A DNA stretch of 16,479 nucleotides from Strigomonas culicis (taxonomy: Eukaryota; Euglenozoa; Kinetoplastea; Trypanosomatida; Trypanosomatidae): the NCBI GenBank assembly GCA_000482145.1, contig AUXH01000435.1, forward strand, positions 1 to 16,479, given 5' to 3'. Position numbers and translations under genes: made by a program. The notes under the pieces are model-generated. The model saw nothing but the letters and a program-made list of their open reading frames with translations, ran no database searches and was not told where the DNA came from. This document shows positions 6,332-14,772 of the stretch, one piece after another (within the stretch, counting starts at the first letter, position 1; each line of letters begins with the position of its first letter).

Positions 6332-9300
6332 TTATGCGTCTTTCTTCCTGTACTGATCGACCAAGTCCTTCCGTTCCCTCGCAATAGGATGCTGCTGCAG
6401 GAAGTAGCACCCGCTGATGCGAGGCGCGGCCGGGGGTGCGGGGTCCGTGGCGGCGTGGGTGGGCTGGAAGAAGGGGTGGCGCAGCGCCTCCGCCGCCGAC
6501 AGCCGCTCCTCGCGGTCCCAGCACAGGCAGCCCAGCAGGAGGTCCAGCAACTGCACGTACGCGCGCAGCAGCGGCGGCGCCCGCGCGCCGCCGTCGCCCG
6601 CCCGCCGCGCCTCCTCCCCCTCGTACGCGCGGAAGAGCACGTCGACGAGGGTGTCCGTCGACGCCGCCACGCTCGCGCGCGTGGTGGCAGCGTCCCCGTC
6701 CTCCATCGCCCGCACCCGCTTCGACTTCTGCGCGAGCTGCTTCAGGAAGGTTTTCCAGCAGCGCTCGAGCAGCACCACCGCCTCGTCCGCCTCCTCCTCC
6801 TCCTCCCCCCCACCTGCCGCCGCCGCGCCGGCGCTCGAGGGCGACTCGAGCGTCGTCATGTCCACCGTGCCGCTGCCGTTCAGCGCGGCGGTGGTGCTGC
6901 TGGCGCTGAAGGGCACGTCGTTGTCGTTGTGCGTGCCGCCGTGCAGGTCCTCGTGCAGTGAGCGCAGCATCCGCTTGTGGCGGCAGTAGTTCCGCCAGTA
7001 GAACTTGATCGCGTCCAGGAAGGGCCGCTCCGGCATCCCGACAAAGCCCAGCATGTGACCGAGCCGGCGCTCGTCGTCGTTCCAGTCGCCGCCGTCGGCA
7101 TCGCCGTGGTCCCCGCTGGTCGGCGAGGGCGGCGGCGGGCAGGTCAGCGGGTGGCGGCCGAGCAGCAGCTCCAGCAGCACGCAGCCCGCCGACCACATGT
7201 CCGTGTTGGCGTAGTAGGGCAGCTTCAGAATGCCCTCCGGGCTGCGGTAGTTGGGCGCCTGGATGGGGAAGCGGCTGAGCTGGGCGCGCGCGGGCGCCGC
7301 GGCGTTGCCGGCCGCGGCGGGCGGTGGCGCGTCCACGCTGCGGGCGTTACTGAAGTCGATGAGCACGACCCGGTGGATCTCCTCCATGGCCTCCTCCGCC
7401 TCCGCGAAGTGGAGCGGCATCGGCAGCCGCGCCGTGAGGCTGTTGTCGTTACTGCCGTTCGTGGTGCCGTAGCTGCCGTTGCTGTAATAGTAGTCCAGCG
7501 GGTGGCGGAGGGAGATGTTCTCGAGCTTGATGTCCGTGTGCAGCACCTGCACCGCGTCGAGCGCGGCCATCGCCGCGATGAGCTGGCGACCCACGCGCTG
7601 GACGAGCTCGAGGCTGTACATGGAGGGGCACGGCGCCGGCGCCGCGGGGTCCGCGTCCGTGTCCGCGTGGCCGCGCTGCTGGTGCTGCAGCTGCAGTGCC
7701 TCCTCCTCCTTGGCGAGGTACTCGCGCAGGTTGGGCCCCAGCTCCGGGAACACCAGCACCTGGTAGCCGCGGAAGGAGAAGCTGTCCAGCAGGCAGCAGC
7801 CCAGCCCGTGGAGCGAGCAGTGCACGTCGTCGCTGTGTGGACTCGTCGTGCTTGCCTCTCTCTTTTGGTCCACCGGCGGCGGCGGCGGGTGGGGCTGGTG
7901 CACGGATGTGTCGAGGGTGCGCACCTTCCGCTTCAGGAGATCCAGCAGCCGGATCTCCTCGTTGGCGGCGGCCTCGAAGGGCGCGCCGCGGCGGCAGATC
8001 TTCAGCGCGACGTTGCGGTGAGGCCCGCCGTGGCCCAGCCTCCCGTTGTGATGGTCGCTGTCACATGCGTGGTCGATGGCCTGCACAACGACGCTGAACG
8101 TGCCGACGCCGAGCACTTGGCAGAGCTCGTAGCGGTAGGCGATGTGGTCGCCCGGCGTCACCGGGTAATACGACTTACGCGTCGTCGTGGGCGTGGTGGC
8201 TGGGATGGCGTGCTCGGCCTGATGGCTGTGCTGCAGGCCGCACCGTCCGGCCTCCGCCGCGGCGTGGATCGAAACGCGCCTACTGTCGTGGGCACCGCCG
8301 GGCACGGGCCGCTGCGGCGGCGCGGGCGGCGGCGGCATGAGGGGCGGCGGCGGCGACAGCTCCTCCCCCGTCTCCTCCTCCTCCTCCATCATCCGGTTGA
8401 CCATGAAGCGGGCGTCGTCGTCGTTGTGGTTGAAGGTGAGCACCTCGCTGGTCCCGCTGACAAAGGAGTAGTCCATGCGGCTCGCGGTGTTGGCGCCGCC
8501 GGCGAGGTGCGCGGCGGTCTTCGGCGTGCTGGCCGCGGCGGACGACCGGATGGTCACGTATGTCTGCGGCGAGGACGGCGACAAGGCGTCGCCCATCTCG
8601 AGCGCCGCCGTCGCGAGCGGCGAGTGGTGCGGGAAGGGCGTGCCGTCGTCGGGCGGCGCGCTGGGCACGACCTTGTTCCCCAGCAGGACGGCGCGTTCGC
8701 CGAAGTAGTACACGGCCGGGTAGTGCCAGATCTCCTCCGCCTCCGCCGGCAGCAGCCGGTCGCGGTGCTGGTGCAGGACGTAGGCGGGGCTCCACGGCGG
8801 CGGCGGCGGCACCGGCGACGGCGACACCGCGCCGGCCCCGCCGCGCGCGCTGGGGAGCAGGCAGAACTTGGGGCCGCCTCCCGCCAGACCGCCGCTGCCG
8901 CCGCTGCCGCTGGCGATCGGCGCCATGGTGACGGAGGTGTCGCCGTTGCCGCCCGCCACGCGCCGTACGTCGTTGTGGTTGTGCCCGCTGCTCTCCAGAT
9001 GGCCCCCATCGTCAGAGCTCGAGGCGGAGTGCGAGCTCGCGCTGCGCCCCGCGCCGATGCGTTTGCTCCTGCGCGCGCTCGGCGGCCGAAACACCGGCCG
9101 CGAGTGCACGTACGGCTGCTGCTGCTCCGCCGCCGGGTCCAGCAGCAACAGCAGCGGCGGGGACAGCGATGGCGAGGACCGGCTCGGCGCCGCGGCGTGG
9201 CTGTTCGCGAGCCGGCGCCGGCCGCCGCTCCCGCGGTGGTGGCAGTTCGTCGTGCCCTTCGCGGCGCCGCCCGCCGCCGCGCCGGCCGGCGCGAGGTGGA

Positions 9301-11182
9301 ACGTCGGCGTCTTGCTGTCGCCGGCGGGTGGCGCGGTCGGGCTCGCGGCGGAGGTGAGGATGGACGGCGGGGCGTCGGTGCGACCCACGCGGCCCGGCTC
9401 GTCCGGCCGCGGCGACGTCGGCTTGTGCGACGACAGGTTCTCCGGCGACAGCGCCGGCGGCGTCTGCGACTGCCCCCGGCGCAGCCCGCCGGGCACCCCC
9501 GCGCCGGCCGCCAGGAGGTCGGTGACGGCGTCGGGCAGGAGCGTCGTGGAGAGCGGCGAGCGCAGCGAGGCCGTGGAGGACTGCAGGCCGCCGATGCCCG
9601 GCACCGTCGGTGCCCGCGCCACCGCGGCCGTGGCGGTCGCGGCCGGCTGCGGCGGCCCCGGCACGGCCGCCGCAGCGTCGTCGGCGGCGTCGTCGCGGTG
9701 CTGCCCCGGCCGCGACGTGGTCGGCCGCTGGACGAGGCGGGGGTAGTGGCGGCCGTCGCCGCCGCCGCCGTCGTCGTCGTCGTCCGCGGAGCCGAGTGGG
9801 CTGTCCACGGCGGGGGCCGTGAGGCGCAGCCCGCCCCCCACGGCGCCGGTGAAGGACAGGCTACTGCGGATCGCGTCGGCCGCCGGCGCCGGGGCCGCCC
9901 CCACGACGACCGCCTGCTGCAGCGGCGAGAGCGCGGCGGCGGCCGGCGGCCGCTGCTGCGGCGGCGTCGGCGACATGGCGGCCGTGACGGGCGGCAGCGG
10001 CAGCGCGCTGCCGCCGTCGGCGGCGCTCGCCCCGACGGTGGCGGACAGGAACGGCGGCGTGCTGGCGCCGTGCCGCCGTATCTGGCTCGCCGGCGTGCTC
10101 GTCGCCACCGGGTGGAGGGAGGGGGCGGCAGCGACGGAGGAGGAGGCCCCGACGATGCTCAGGAGCGGTGGCGGCTGCGGCGTCCGGCGCGCGCCGCGGT
10201 CGGTCGTGGCGAAGGGGCTGGGCGGGCGGGGCGACACGACGGGGCTCGGCGCGCCGCGCGCGGGCCGCGCGGACGGCAGCACCGTGCCCTCCTGCTCCTG
10301 CCACTGGCCGGCGCGCAGATAGGGCGACTGCTGCTGCTGCTGCGTCGGCGGCAGCAGCGGCGGCGCCGCCGTCTGCCGGATGCTCACGTCCTCCTCACTG
10401 CTGGTGCTGTCGCGGTATGTGTAGCTCCTGGCACGGCCGCCCGGGGTGGTGGCGGTCGACGTGCGGCTGGCGAGCTGCTGGGTCGCCCCCGCGACGTAGT
10501 TGTCCACGTTCGTGCGGTAGAAGCTGGCGGACTTGGGGCCGGCGCGCGCGGCGCGGGTGCCGGCGGTGATGACCTGCAGCTGCGGCGCGGCGGAGGCGGC
10601 GCGGGCCTCCTCCTCCCCGTCGCGCGCCAGGCGCAGCGGGTGATCCGGCGTGGCGTTGCTACCGCGGCTGCGCTGGGCGTCGGCCGCCACGTCCGGCTCC
10701 GAGTCGACGTTCACCGTGTCGCCGCGGTCCGTGTAGTAGCAGTTCGTGTTGGGGCTCAGGACGGTGCCGGCGGTGAGCGCCTCACTGGTGCTGGAGTGGG
10801 AGACGCGGACGCTGTCGCTGTCGCTGCTCTCGTTTGGCGTCGAGGCGGGCGAGAACAGACGTTTGCTGCTGCTGCTGATGATGGTCGTGGCGGGCCGCGT
10901 CTTGCCGGATGGGTCGTCCGCGTCTCCCGCATCCACGTCCACGCGCGGCGGGTGCTGGGTGGTGCTACTAAAAAAATTACGCTTTGAGTTGCTTTTCTGC
11001 GAGTAGGCGGACACGAGCGGCGGCGTGATGGCCATCGATGCCGCCCTTGCATCGCCTCGCTTTGCCTTATAGTTACTATGGAAGCTCTTCTTGATCAGGT
11101 ATGACACGCTGTTTACGCTAGCCGCAGTCATCTCCAGCGTTTCCAAGTGCGCTGCGGCGTGGGTTTTTGGTTTTGGTGGCAT
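6332..11182 (-). CDS. Atypical DYRK-family (CMGC) protein kinase with a long disordered N-terminus (1616 aa)
   Basis: Residues 1 to about 790 are low complexity, rich in Ser, Pro, Ala and Gly with many SP/TP sites. From 797, WSPAYVLHQHRDRLL with EEIWHYP resembles the DYRK NAPA/DH segment (class 2, DYRK2/Pom1-like: LT-x-E-x-x-EI-x-x-YP). The catalytic domain starts at D1012 with HIAYRYELCQVLGVGTFSVV. K1061 in NVALKI is the ATP-binding lysine. The catalytic loop is HTDIKLENISL (D1217), and the metal-binding motif is DFS (1276-1278) instead of DFG. YRSPE is at 1312-1316 in place of APE, DMWSAGC follows, then a CMGC-type insert (LGHMLGFVGMPERPFLDAI) and a final HPFFQ near 1572. The domain spans about 560 residues because of inserts after the alphaC helix, before DFS and in the C-lobe. 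No YxY pair is present in the activation loop. Start at 11182 is the first ATG. Serine/threonine kinase role inferred; catalytic residues look intact. Confidence 0.85.
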   Translation of the reverse strand: MPPKPKTHAAAHLETLEMTAASVNSVSYLIKKSFHSNYKAKRGDARAASMAITPPLVSAYSQKSNSKRNFFSSTTQHPPRVDVDAGDADDPSGKTRPATTIISSSSKRLFSPASTPNESSDSDSVRVSHSSTSEALTAGTVLSPNTNCYYTDRGDTVNVDSEPDVAADAQRSRGSNATPDHPLRLARDGEEEARAASAAPQLQVITAGTRAARAGPKSASFYRTNVDNYVAGATQQLASRTSTATTPGGRARSYTYRDSTSSEEDVSIRQTAAPPLLPPTQQQQQSPYLRAGQWQEQEGTVLPSARPARGAPSPVVSPRPPSPFATTDRGARRTPQPPPLLSIVGASSSVAAAPSLHPVATSTPASQIRRHGASTPPFLSATVGASAADGGSALPLPPVTAAMSPTPPQQRPPAAAALSPLQQAVVVGAAPAPAADAIRSSLSFTGAVGGGLRLTAPAVDSPLGSADDDDDGGGGDGRHYPRLVQRPTTSRPGQHRDDAADDAAAAVPGPPQPAATATAAVARAPTVPGIGGLQSSTASLRSPLSTTLLPDAVTDLLAAGAGVPGGLRRGQSQTPPALSPENLSSHKPTSPRPDEPGRVGRTDAPPSILTSAASPTAPPAGDSKTPTFHLAPAGAAAGGAAKGTTNCHHRGSGGRRRLANSHAAAPSRSSPSLSPPLLLLLDPAAEQQQPYVHSRPVFRPPSARRSKRIGAGRSASSHSASSSDDGGHLESSGHNHNDVRRVAGGNGDTSVTMAPIASGSGGSGGLAGGGPKFCLLPSARGGAGAVSPSPVPPPPPWSPAYVLHQHRDRLLPAEAEEIWHYPAVYYFGERAVLLGNKVVPSAPPDDGTPFPHHSPLATAALEMGDALSPSSPQTYVTIRSSAAASTPKTAAHLAGGANTASRMDYSFVSGTSEVLTFNHNDDDARFMVNRMMEEEEETGEELSPPPPLMPPPPAPPQRPVPGGAHDSRRVSIHAAAEAGRCGLQHSHQAEHAIPATTPTTTRKSYYPVTPGDHIAYRYELCQVLGVGTFSVVVQAIDHACDSDHHNGRLGHGGPHRNVALKICRRGAPFEAAANEEIRLLDLLKRKVRTLDTSVHQPHPPPPPVDQKREASTTSPHSDDVHCSLHGLGCCLLDSFSFRGYQVLVFPELGPNLREYLAKEEEALQLQHQQRGHADTDADPAAPAPCPSMYSLELVQRVGRQLIAAMAALDAVQVLHTDIKLENISLRHPLDYYYSNGSYGTTNGSNDNSLTARLPMPLHFAEAEEAMEEIHRVVLIDFSNARSVDAPPPAAAGNAAAPARAQLSRFPIQAPNYRSPEGILKLPYYANTDMWSAGCVLLELLLGRHPLTCPPPPSPTSGDHGDADGGDWNDDERRLGHMLGFVGMPERPFLDAIKFYWRNYCRHKRMLRSLHEDLHGGTHNDNDVPFSASSTTAALNGSGTVDMTTLESPSSAGAAAAGGGEEEEEADEAVVLLERCWKTFLKQLAQKSKRVRAMEDGDAATTRASVAASTDTLVDVLFRAYEGEEARRAGDGGARAPPLLRAYVQLLDLLLGCLCWDREERLSAAEALRHPFFQPTHAATDPAPPAAPRISGCYFLQQHPIARERKDLVDQYRKKDA

Positions 11183-11186
11183 CGAA

Positions 11187-11240
11187 CTACAAGAGGAACT
11201 AGACCAAAGAAAGAAAAGCAAAGAAAGAAAAAAATAAGTA
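11187..11240 (-). promoter_or_regulatory. Predicted spliced-leader acceptor for the kinase, with a very short leader
   Basis: On the minus strand a T/CT-rich tract (about 11240-11206) ends in GGTCTAG, with the AG at 11200-11199; a second TAG lies at 11188-11187. The leader before the ATG at 11182 would be 16 or 4 nt. If splicing used a more internal AG, initiation would move to a later ATG such as the one at 11092-11132 range (protein starting MTAASVNS). Confidence 0.5.
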
Positions 11241-11545
11241 TAGAGATTGCAAAAAAGGACTCTCCTTTTTTTTTTCTTTGCTTTTTTAAAGAAAGAGCTA
11301 TATATTTCTGTTCTTTTTGACAGATTAAAAAGAAAAAAAAACAGTATTGACTATAGTATAGTTTTTAGAAATGTGTTTTTGTATACATTTACAAACTAAA
11401 ACTAAATATCGAATAGAGAATGCAAAAAGAAAACGAGAGCTAAAGCGTTTTGACTGTTGAATGAGCTTGTGGATCTGTAACCACAGCAAATGTAAAAAAA
11501 AAAGACGAGATATTAACAATTGATTATTCCCTTCCTCTGCGAACT

Positions 11546-11564
11546 ACACACACACACACACACA
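11546..11564. repeat. (CA)n microsatellite
   Basis: This is a pure AC/CA run of about nine to ten units in the spacer downstream of the Oxa1-like gene. Confidence 0.85.
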
Positions 11565-11776
11565 TGGAAAAGGAAAACCAAAAAAAGAAGAAACAGAGAG
11601 AGAGAAGTGAAGCGAAGATGAGAACCAGAAGTACAATCCACACACGAAATACATAAGAGGAGAAGATACGTATGTGTATGCCATCATCGGCAAGGGAAAA
11701 CAAGAAAACCCAACTGTTCCTTTTTTCTTCCTTTTTTGGTCGTTTGAGAGCGTTATCTCTGTGATAGTACAACTTA

Positions 11777-11798
11777 ACACACACACATATATATATAT
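11777..11798. repeat. (AC)n(AT)n compound microsatellite
   Basis: An AC run passes directly into an AT run, about 40 nt downstream of the stop at 11837 in the transcribed direction, so it is likely in that 3' UTR. Confidence 0.8.
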
Positions 11799-11836
11799 TG
11801 GCAACTCATAAGATTGAACACCAACTATCCGAAGGC

Positions 11837-13219
11837 CTATCCCTTCTCCTGCCCTTCCGCGTCAGCATCGGCGTGTCGCTCTGCCTGGGTCTGTGTTTGA
11901 TAGCTGCCGTCGAGGTCTGCCGTCGGGCTTGCCATCCCCAGCGCGGCCGCGCGGGCGGCCTGCCGCGCGTGGCGCCGCTCCTGCTGCTGCTCCTGGTACG
12001 CGTCCAGGTACTGGAAGGCCATCTCCTCCGCCGAGGGGCCCGCGTCCGCCTCGGCGGGTTGGCGGCTCCAGGCCGCCTGCCGCGCGGCCGCGCGCCGCGC
12101 CACGGGGTCGTAGCTGCCGATGCTCTCCACCTCCGCCGTCTCCGCGTCGACCACGCGCGCCTCGTTGCCGCGCGCGAGCCGCCGCGCGGCCGCGACCTCG
12201 CGCTTGCGGCGCAGCTTGTCGGCCTCGTAGTCGAGCTCCTCCAGGTCGTCGAAGAGCCCGACGCGCCGCAGGATGCGCTGCAGACGGATGTCGCACTCGT
12301 AGTCGAGGGCACGCTTCTGCGCGCACCACATGTCATGCTTCTCGGCGCGGTCGGTGCCGGTGAAGGCGAGGCGGTAGTCGTGGCCCTCGGCCGTGCTGAC
12401 CGGCCCGTAGCGGCCGTGCGACGCGGGCCGCGGCGGCAGGCGGCAGAGCGCGCGGCCGGGCCCCGTGCGGTGCGCAAGCTCGCCGACGACGAGCGTCGTG
12501 CCCGCCATGCCGAGCCACACGGGGGCGAGGTACGGCGGCAGCAAGGGCGCGCCGCCGGCCGGCAGCGCGGCGGCCAACAGTGCGGCGCCGCACGCGGCCA
12601 CGACGCCGCGCTGCACGCGCCGCAGGATGCGGTCCATGCCGTCGTTGAAGCCGCGTCGGCTGCGGAGGTGCCGCAGCGTGTTGTAGCAGGTGAGCCCCAC
12701 CGCGATGCCGAGCGTCGGGTCCAGGCACACCGCGTGGGGGAGCGCCACCGTGACGGCCAGCGGCGAGACGATCGCGAGGCCCGCCTCGCGGGTCAGGAAG
12801 TCCGCGACCTGCTGCGCGGGCAGCCCTAGACAGTAGAGCGCGCCGCCGCCGGCCAGCGCGTGCGGCAGGAAGAGCTTCACGTTGTTGATGCGGTGCGCAC
12901 GGAAGATGCGCGCGCGGTCGTTCGTGAGCTTCTGCGCGGCGACCTTCTTCTCCCACACAATCGCGCGCGGGTGCTCCGTGATGGCGGTGTAGGCCGCGTG
13001 CGCCTCGTGCAGCTCCGGCAGCGCCGCGGCCGCCCGCGCGACGCAGAGATCGCCGTAGAGGCTCAGCGGCAACGTCAGCGCCGCGCGATAGACGCCGCCT
13101 GCGAGTACCAGCACGGCGTACGGCTGCGACAGCTGCGCGAGGTGCGCCGCGTAGAGGGCGCCGTTCGCCAGAAGCGTGGAGAGGAGGCCGATGCGCCGGA
13201 TGGCGGTGGGCGCCAACAT
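11837..13219 (-). CDS. Oxa1/YidC/Alb3-like membrane insertase, probably mitochondrial (460 aa)
   Basis: Members of this family insert proteins into membranes; mitochondrial Oxa1 and Cox18 act on respiratory-chain subunits in the inner membrane. Seen: a basic, non-acidic start (MLAPTAIRRIGLL) that could be part of a targeting sequence, then hydrophobic segments at about 34-58, 115-137, 145-180 and 205-250. The first one carries VYRAALTLPLSLYGDL followed by ARAAAALPELHEAH, which fits the family pattern of an Arg and a Pro in TM1 followed by an amphipathic helix with L-PE. R45 is the candidate for the conserved groove arginine. INNVKLFLP before TM2 and CLDPTLGIAVGL before TM3 also fit. The C-terminal 190 residues are charged and helical, then disordered, reminiscent of the matrix tail of Oxa1 that binds mitoribosomes, though longer. 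Oxa1 versus Cox18 is not resolved; overall similarity is weak enough that another multi-pass protein is possible. Confidence 0.6.
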   Translation of the reverse strand: MLAPTAIRRIGLLSTLLANGALYAAHLAQLSQPYAVLVLAGGVYRAALTLPLSLYGDLCVARAAAALPELHEAHAAYTAITEHPRAIVWEKKVAAQKLTNDRARIFRAHRINNVKLFLPHALAGGGALYCLGLPAQQVADFLTREAGLAIVSPLAVTVALPHAVCLDPTLGIAVGLTCYNTLRHLRSRRGFNDGMDRILRRVQRGVVAACGAALLAAALPAGGAPLLPPYLAPVWLGMAGTTLVVGELAHRTGPGRALCRLPPRPASHGRYGPVSTAEGHDYRLAFTGTDRAEKHDMWCAQKRALDYECDIRLQRILRRVGLFDDLEELDYEADKLRRKREVAAARRLARGNEARVVDAETAEVESIGSYDPVARRAAARQAAWSRQPAEADAGPSAEEMAFQYLDAYQEQQQERRHARQAARAAALGMASPTADLDGSYQTQTQAERHADADAEGQEKG

Positions 13220-13236
13220 GGTGTCGTCCGGATAAG

Positions 13237-13248
13237 CTAAAAAAAAAA
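13237..13248 (-). promoter_or_regulatory. Predicted spliced-leader acceptor for the Oxa1-like gene
   Basis: On the minus strand ten Ts (13248-13239) run straight into AG at 13238-13237, leaving a 17-nt leader with no upstream ATG. Two weaker alternatives exist: a CT-rich tract at 13357-13334 with an AG at 13302-13301, and a tract at 13509-13486 with an AG at 13450-13449. The last would put several upstream ATGs in the leader. Confidence 0.6.
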
Positions 13249-13262
13249 CGTAAATATATGTC

Positions 13263-13280
13263 TGTGTGTGTGTGTGTGTG
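13263..13280. repeat. (GT)n microsatellite
   Basis: About nine TG units lie 44 bases upstream of the Oxa1-like start codon, just outside the predicted acceptor. It reads as (CA)n on the sense strand, like the one in front of paralogue B. Confidence 0.85.
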
Positions 13281-13628
13281 ATACTATTGTTCGGATCCTG
13301 CTACAATCCAAGTGGAACCAACATCGTCATGAGGTGAGAAGGAGGAGGTGAAGCCACGACGCATATTATGCATTCATGCATACCGATACACTCAGCTGGC
13401 GAGGGGTGGACAGCGGCTGTACAAGTCTCAGCGATAGAAGAACTCTTTCTTTTTGGTTTTGTTTAGTGAAAATGTAATATGGACACAAAAAAAAGGAGGA
13501 AAAAAAAAGATATGCATCTAAATAGTTCTATCGTTCTACACATCGCTCAAATCTATCTATGATCTTCGAAGGACGTGGTGTCCGCCATCAGCAACGCCTC
13601 CCACGTGCCGGGCGAGACAGCCCGGTGC

Positions 13629-14696
13629 TCACGCCTGCAGGAGTGTGTCGACCGCCTGGAGAAACACGTGCGCGCCGCTGCTCGTGTGGCTGCCGCCGCT
13701 CCCCTCGCGGCTCGCCTGGCCGTCGCTCTCGATGGGCGACGTGCGCATGTACGTGTCCTCCGCGCGCGGGCGGGGCGGCCCGTCGCCGCGCCGCCCCGCG
13801 CCCACCTCCGCGAGGCAGCTGTCCATGAGCTGGTCCAGGGCGGCCTGGCGCTGTCGGTGCTGCTCCCAGCGCCGCCGCCGCCGCTCCTCTGCCGCCTCCG
13901 CCGCGGCGTCCACGGGCTCGCTTGCGTGCGCTGCGCGACTGGCCGCGGCCGCGCCATCCCCCCGCTGCCGCTGCAGCAGCTGCTGCTTGAGCTCGGTGTA
14001 CGGGTCCGGCCGCGCGGCGGGCTCCGGCGTGCCATCGGCCGTGCGCTGGTCGCCGCGGTCGTCCGCCAGCGGCGCCGCCGCGCCGTACAGCGCGTTGACG
14101 GAGGGCAGCGTCAGGTCGGCCGGCAGCGTCTCGCGCCACAGCTGCTCCTGCGCGGCGGCCTCCTCGCGGAGGTGGTGCTGCCGCTCGCGTAGCAGGGCCC
14201 GCGCGGCGGCGAGCTCCGCCTCCGCGCGCTGGCGCGGCTCGTGCGGCGCCGGGCTCGCCGGCAGCGCCGCGGCCACAAAGTCGACGCCGCGCTCCACCTT
14301 GGCGCACTCCACGTCGAAGTAGCGCGTCTTGTAGAAGAGAAAGTTGCAGGCCGAAAGGGTCTTGTGCTCCGCGACGACGTGGCCGAGGTCGCGGTCGACC
14401 TCGGCCAGCTCCGCCTCGAGCTGTCGCAGCTGCGCGACCTTCTGCGCGCGGCGCTGCAGCAGCCGCGCGGCCTGCTCCCGCGCCTGGCCCTGCGCCTGGC
14501 AGTACGGCTTGAGGTGCAGCTCCGCCGCGGTGGTGCTCAGCTCGCGCGCGGCGGCGAGCAGCAGGCGCGGCAGGGCGGGGAGGCTGGCCGGCAGCGGCAG
14601 GCAGTGGTGCGCCGCGTGCGGGCCGAGCAGCACCTCCTCCTTCGTCGCGGGGCCGTGGCACGCAAGGCAGTAGTAGGAGGGGTCGTCGGACGTCAT
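13629..14696 (-). CDS. Coiled-coil protein with an N-terminal Cys/His cluster, function unknown (355 aa)
   Basis: Not recognised. The N-terminus has C10-x2-C13-H14, then H27, H30, H31 and C32, a spacing that could bind a zinc ion. Residues about 50-110 are a strongly helical, Gln/Arg/Glu/Leu-rich coiled coil (AQKVAQLRQLEAELAEVDRD). A conserved-looking aromatic patch, NFLFYKTRYFDVE, follows near 120. Further coiled coil lies around 160-185 and 260-300 (EERRRRRWEQHRQRQ), and the tail is disordered. Zinc-binding cysteines followed by coiled coil is also the plan of Atg14/UVRAG-type proteins, but no decisive motif supports that. The start at 14696 gives strong GC3 bias throughout, while the longer overlapping frame beginning at 14817 lacks it. 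Only 192 bases separate it from the upstream gene. Confidence 0.75.
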   Translation of the reverse strand: MTSDDPSYYCLACHGPATKEEVLLGPHAAHHCLPLPASLPALPRLLLAAARELSTTAAELHLKPYCQAQGQAREQAARLLQRRAQKVAQLRQLEAELAEVDRDLGHVVAEHKTLSACNFLFYKTRYFDVECAKVERGVDFVAAALPASPAPHEPRQRAEAELAAARALLRERQHHLREEAAAQEQLWRETLPADLTLPSVNALYGAAAPLADDRGDQRTADGTPEPAARPDPYTELKQQLLQRQRGDGAAAASRAAHASEPVDAAAEAAEERRRRRWEQHRQRQAALDQLMDSCLAEVGAGRRGDGPPRPRAEDTYMRTSPIESDGQASREGSGGSHTSSGAHVFLQAVDTLLQA

Positions 14697-14735
14697 GCAG
14701 GCTAGAGGGGGTCCGTGGAGGTACAGGTGTGTGTG

Positions 14736-14772
14736 CTGCGAAGAGGAGCAGAAGGGAGGGGACGAGAAGTGG
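14736..14772 (-). promoter_or_regulatory. Predicted spliced-leader acceptor for the coiled-coil gene
   Basis: The minus strand reads a nearly pure C/T tract (14772-14740) ending in TTCGCAG, with the AG at 14737-14736. The leader is 39 nt and has no upstream ATG. This tract is C-rich, in contrast to the T-rich ones elsewhere. Confidence 0.65.

Larger units (their letters stand above)
11183..11836. other. AT-rich intergenic spacer between the Oxa1-like gene and the kinase
   Basis: This 654-base spacer contains a (CA)n run at 11546-11564, an (AC)n(AT)n run at 11777-11798 and purine-rich blocks. Short open frames here are compositionally unlike the genes. It should hold the 3' UTR of the gene ending at 11837 and the processing signals for the kinase. 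Confidence 0.7.
13220..13628. other. Intergenic spacer between the coiled-coil gene and the Oxa1-like gene
   Basis: This spacer of 409 bases is less AT-rich in its middle (about 13290-13440) than the others. Apart from the splice-acceptor candidates and the GT run I see no gene or RNA structure in it. Confidence 0.65.

Noticed and set aside
6977..10987. 1336-codon open frame on the plus strand, antisense to the kinase
   Set aside because: It is a mirror of the GC-rich kinase frame: Arg/Val/Ala-rich with no domain, opposite to the direction of all other genes, and without its own spacer or splice signals.
11183..11221. N-terminal extension of the kinase by 13 codons
   Set aside because: It needs a TTG start and lies upstream of the predicted splice acceptor.
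14652..14669. CxxCH in the coiled-coil protein as a cytochrome c haem site
   Set aside because: No cytochrome c fold or distal Met ligand follows, and kinetoplastid mitochondrial cytochromes c use a single-cysteine haem motif.
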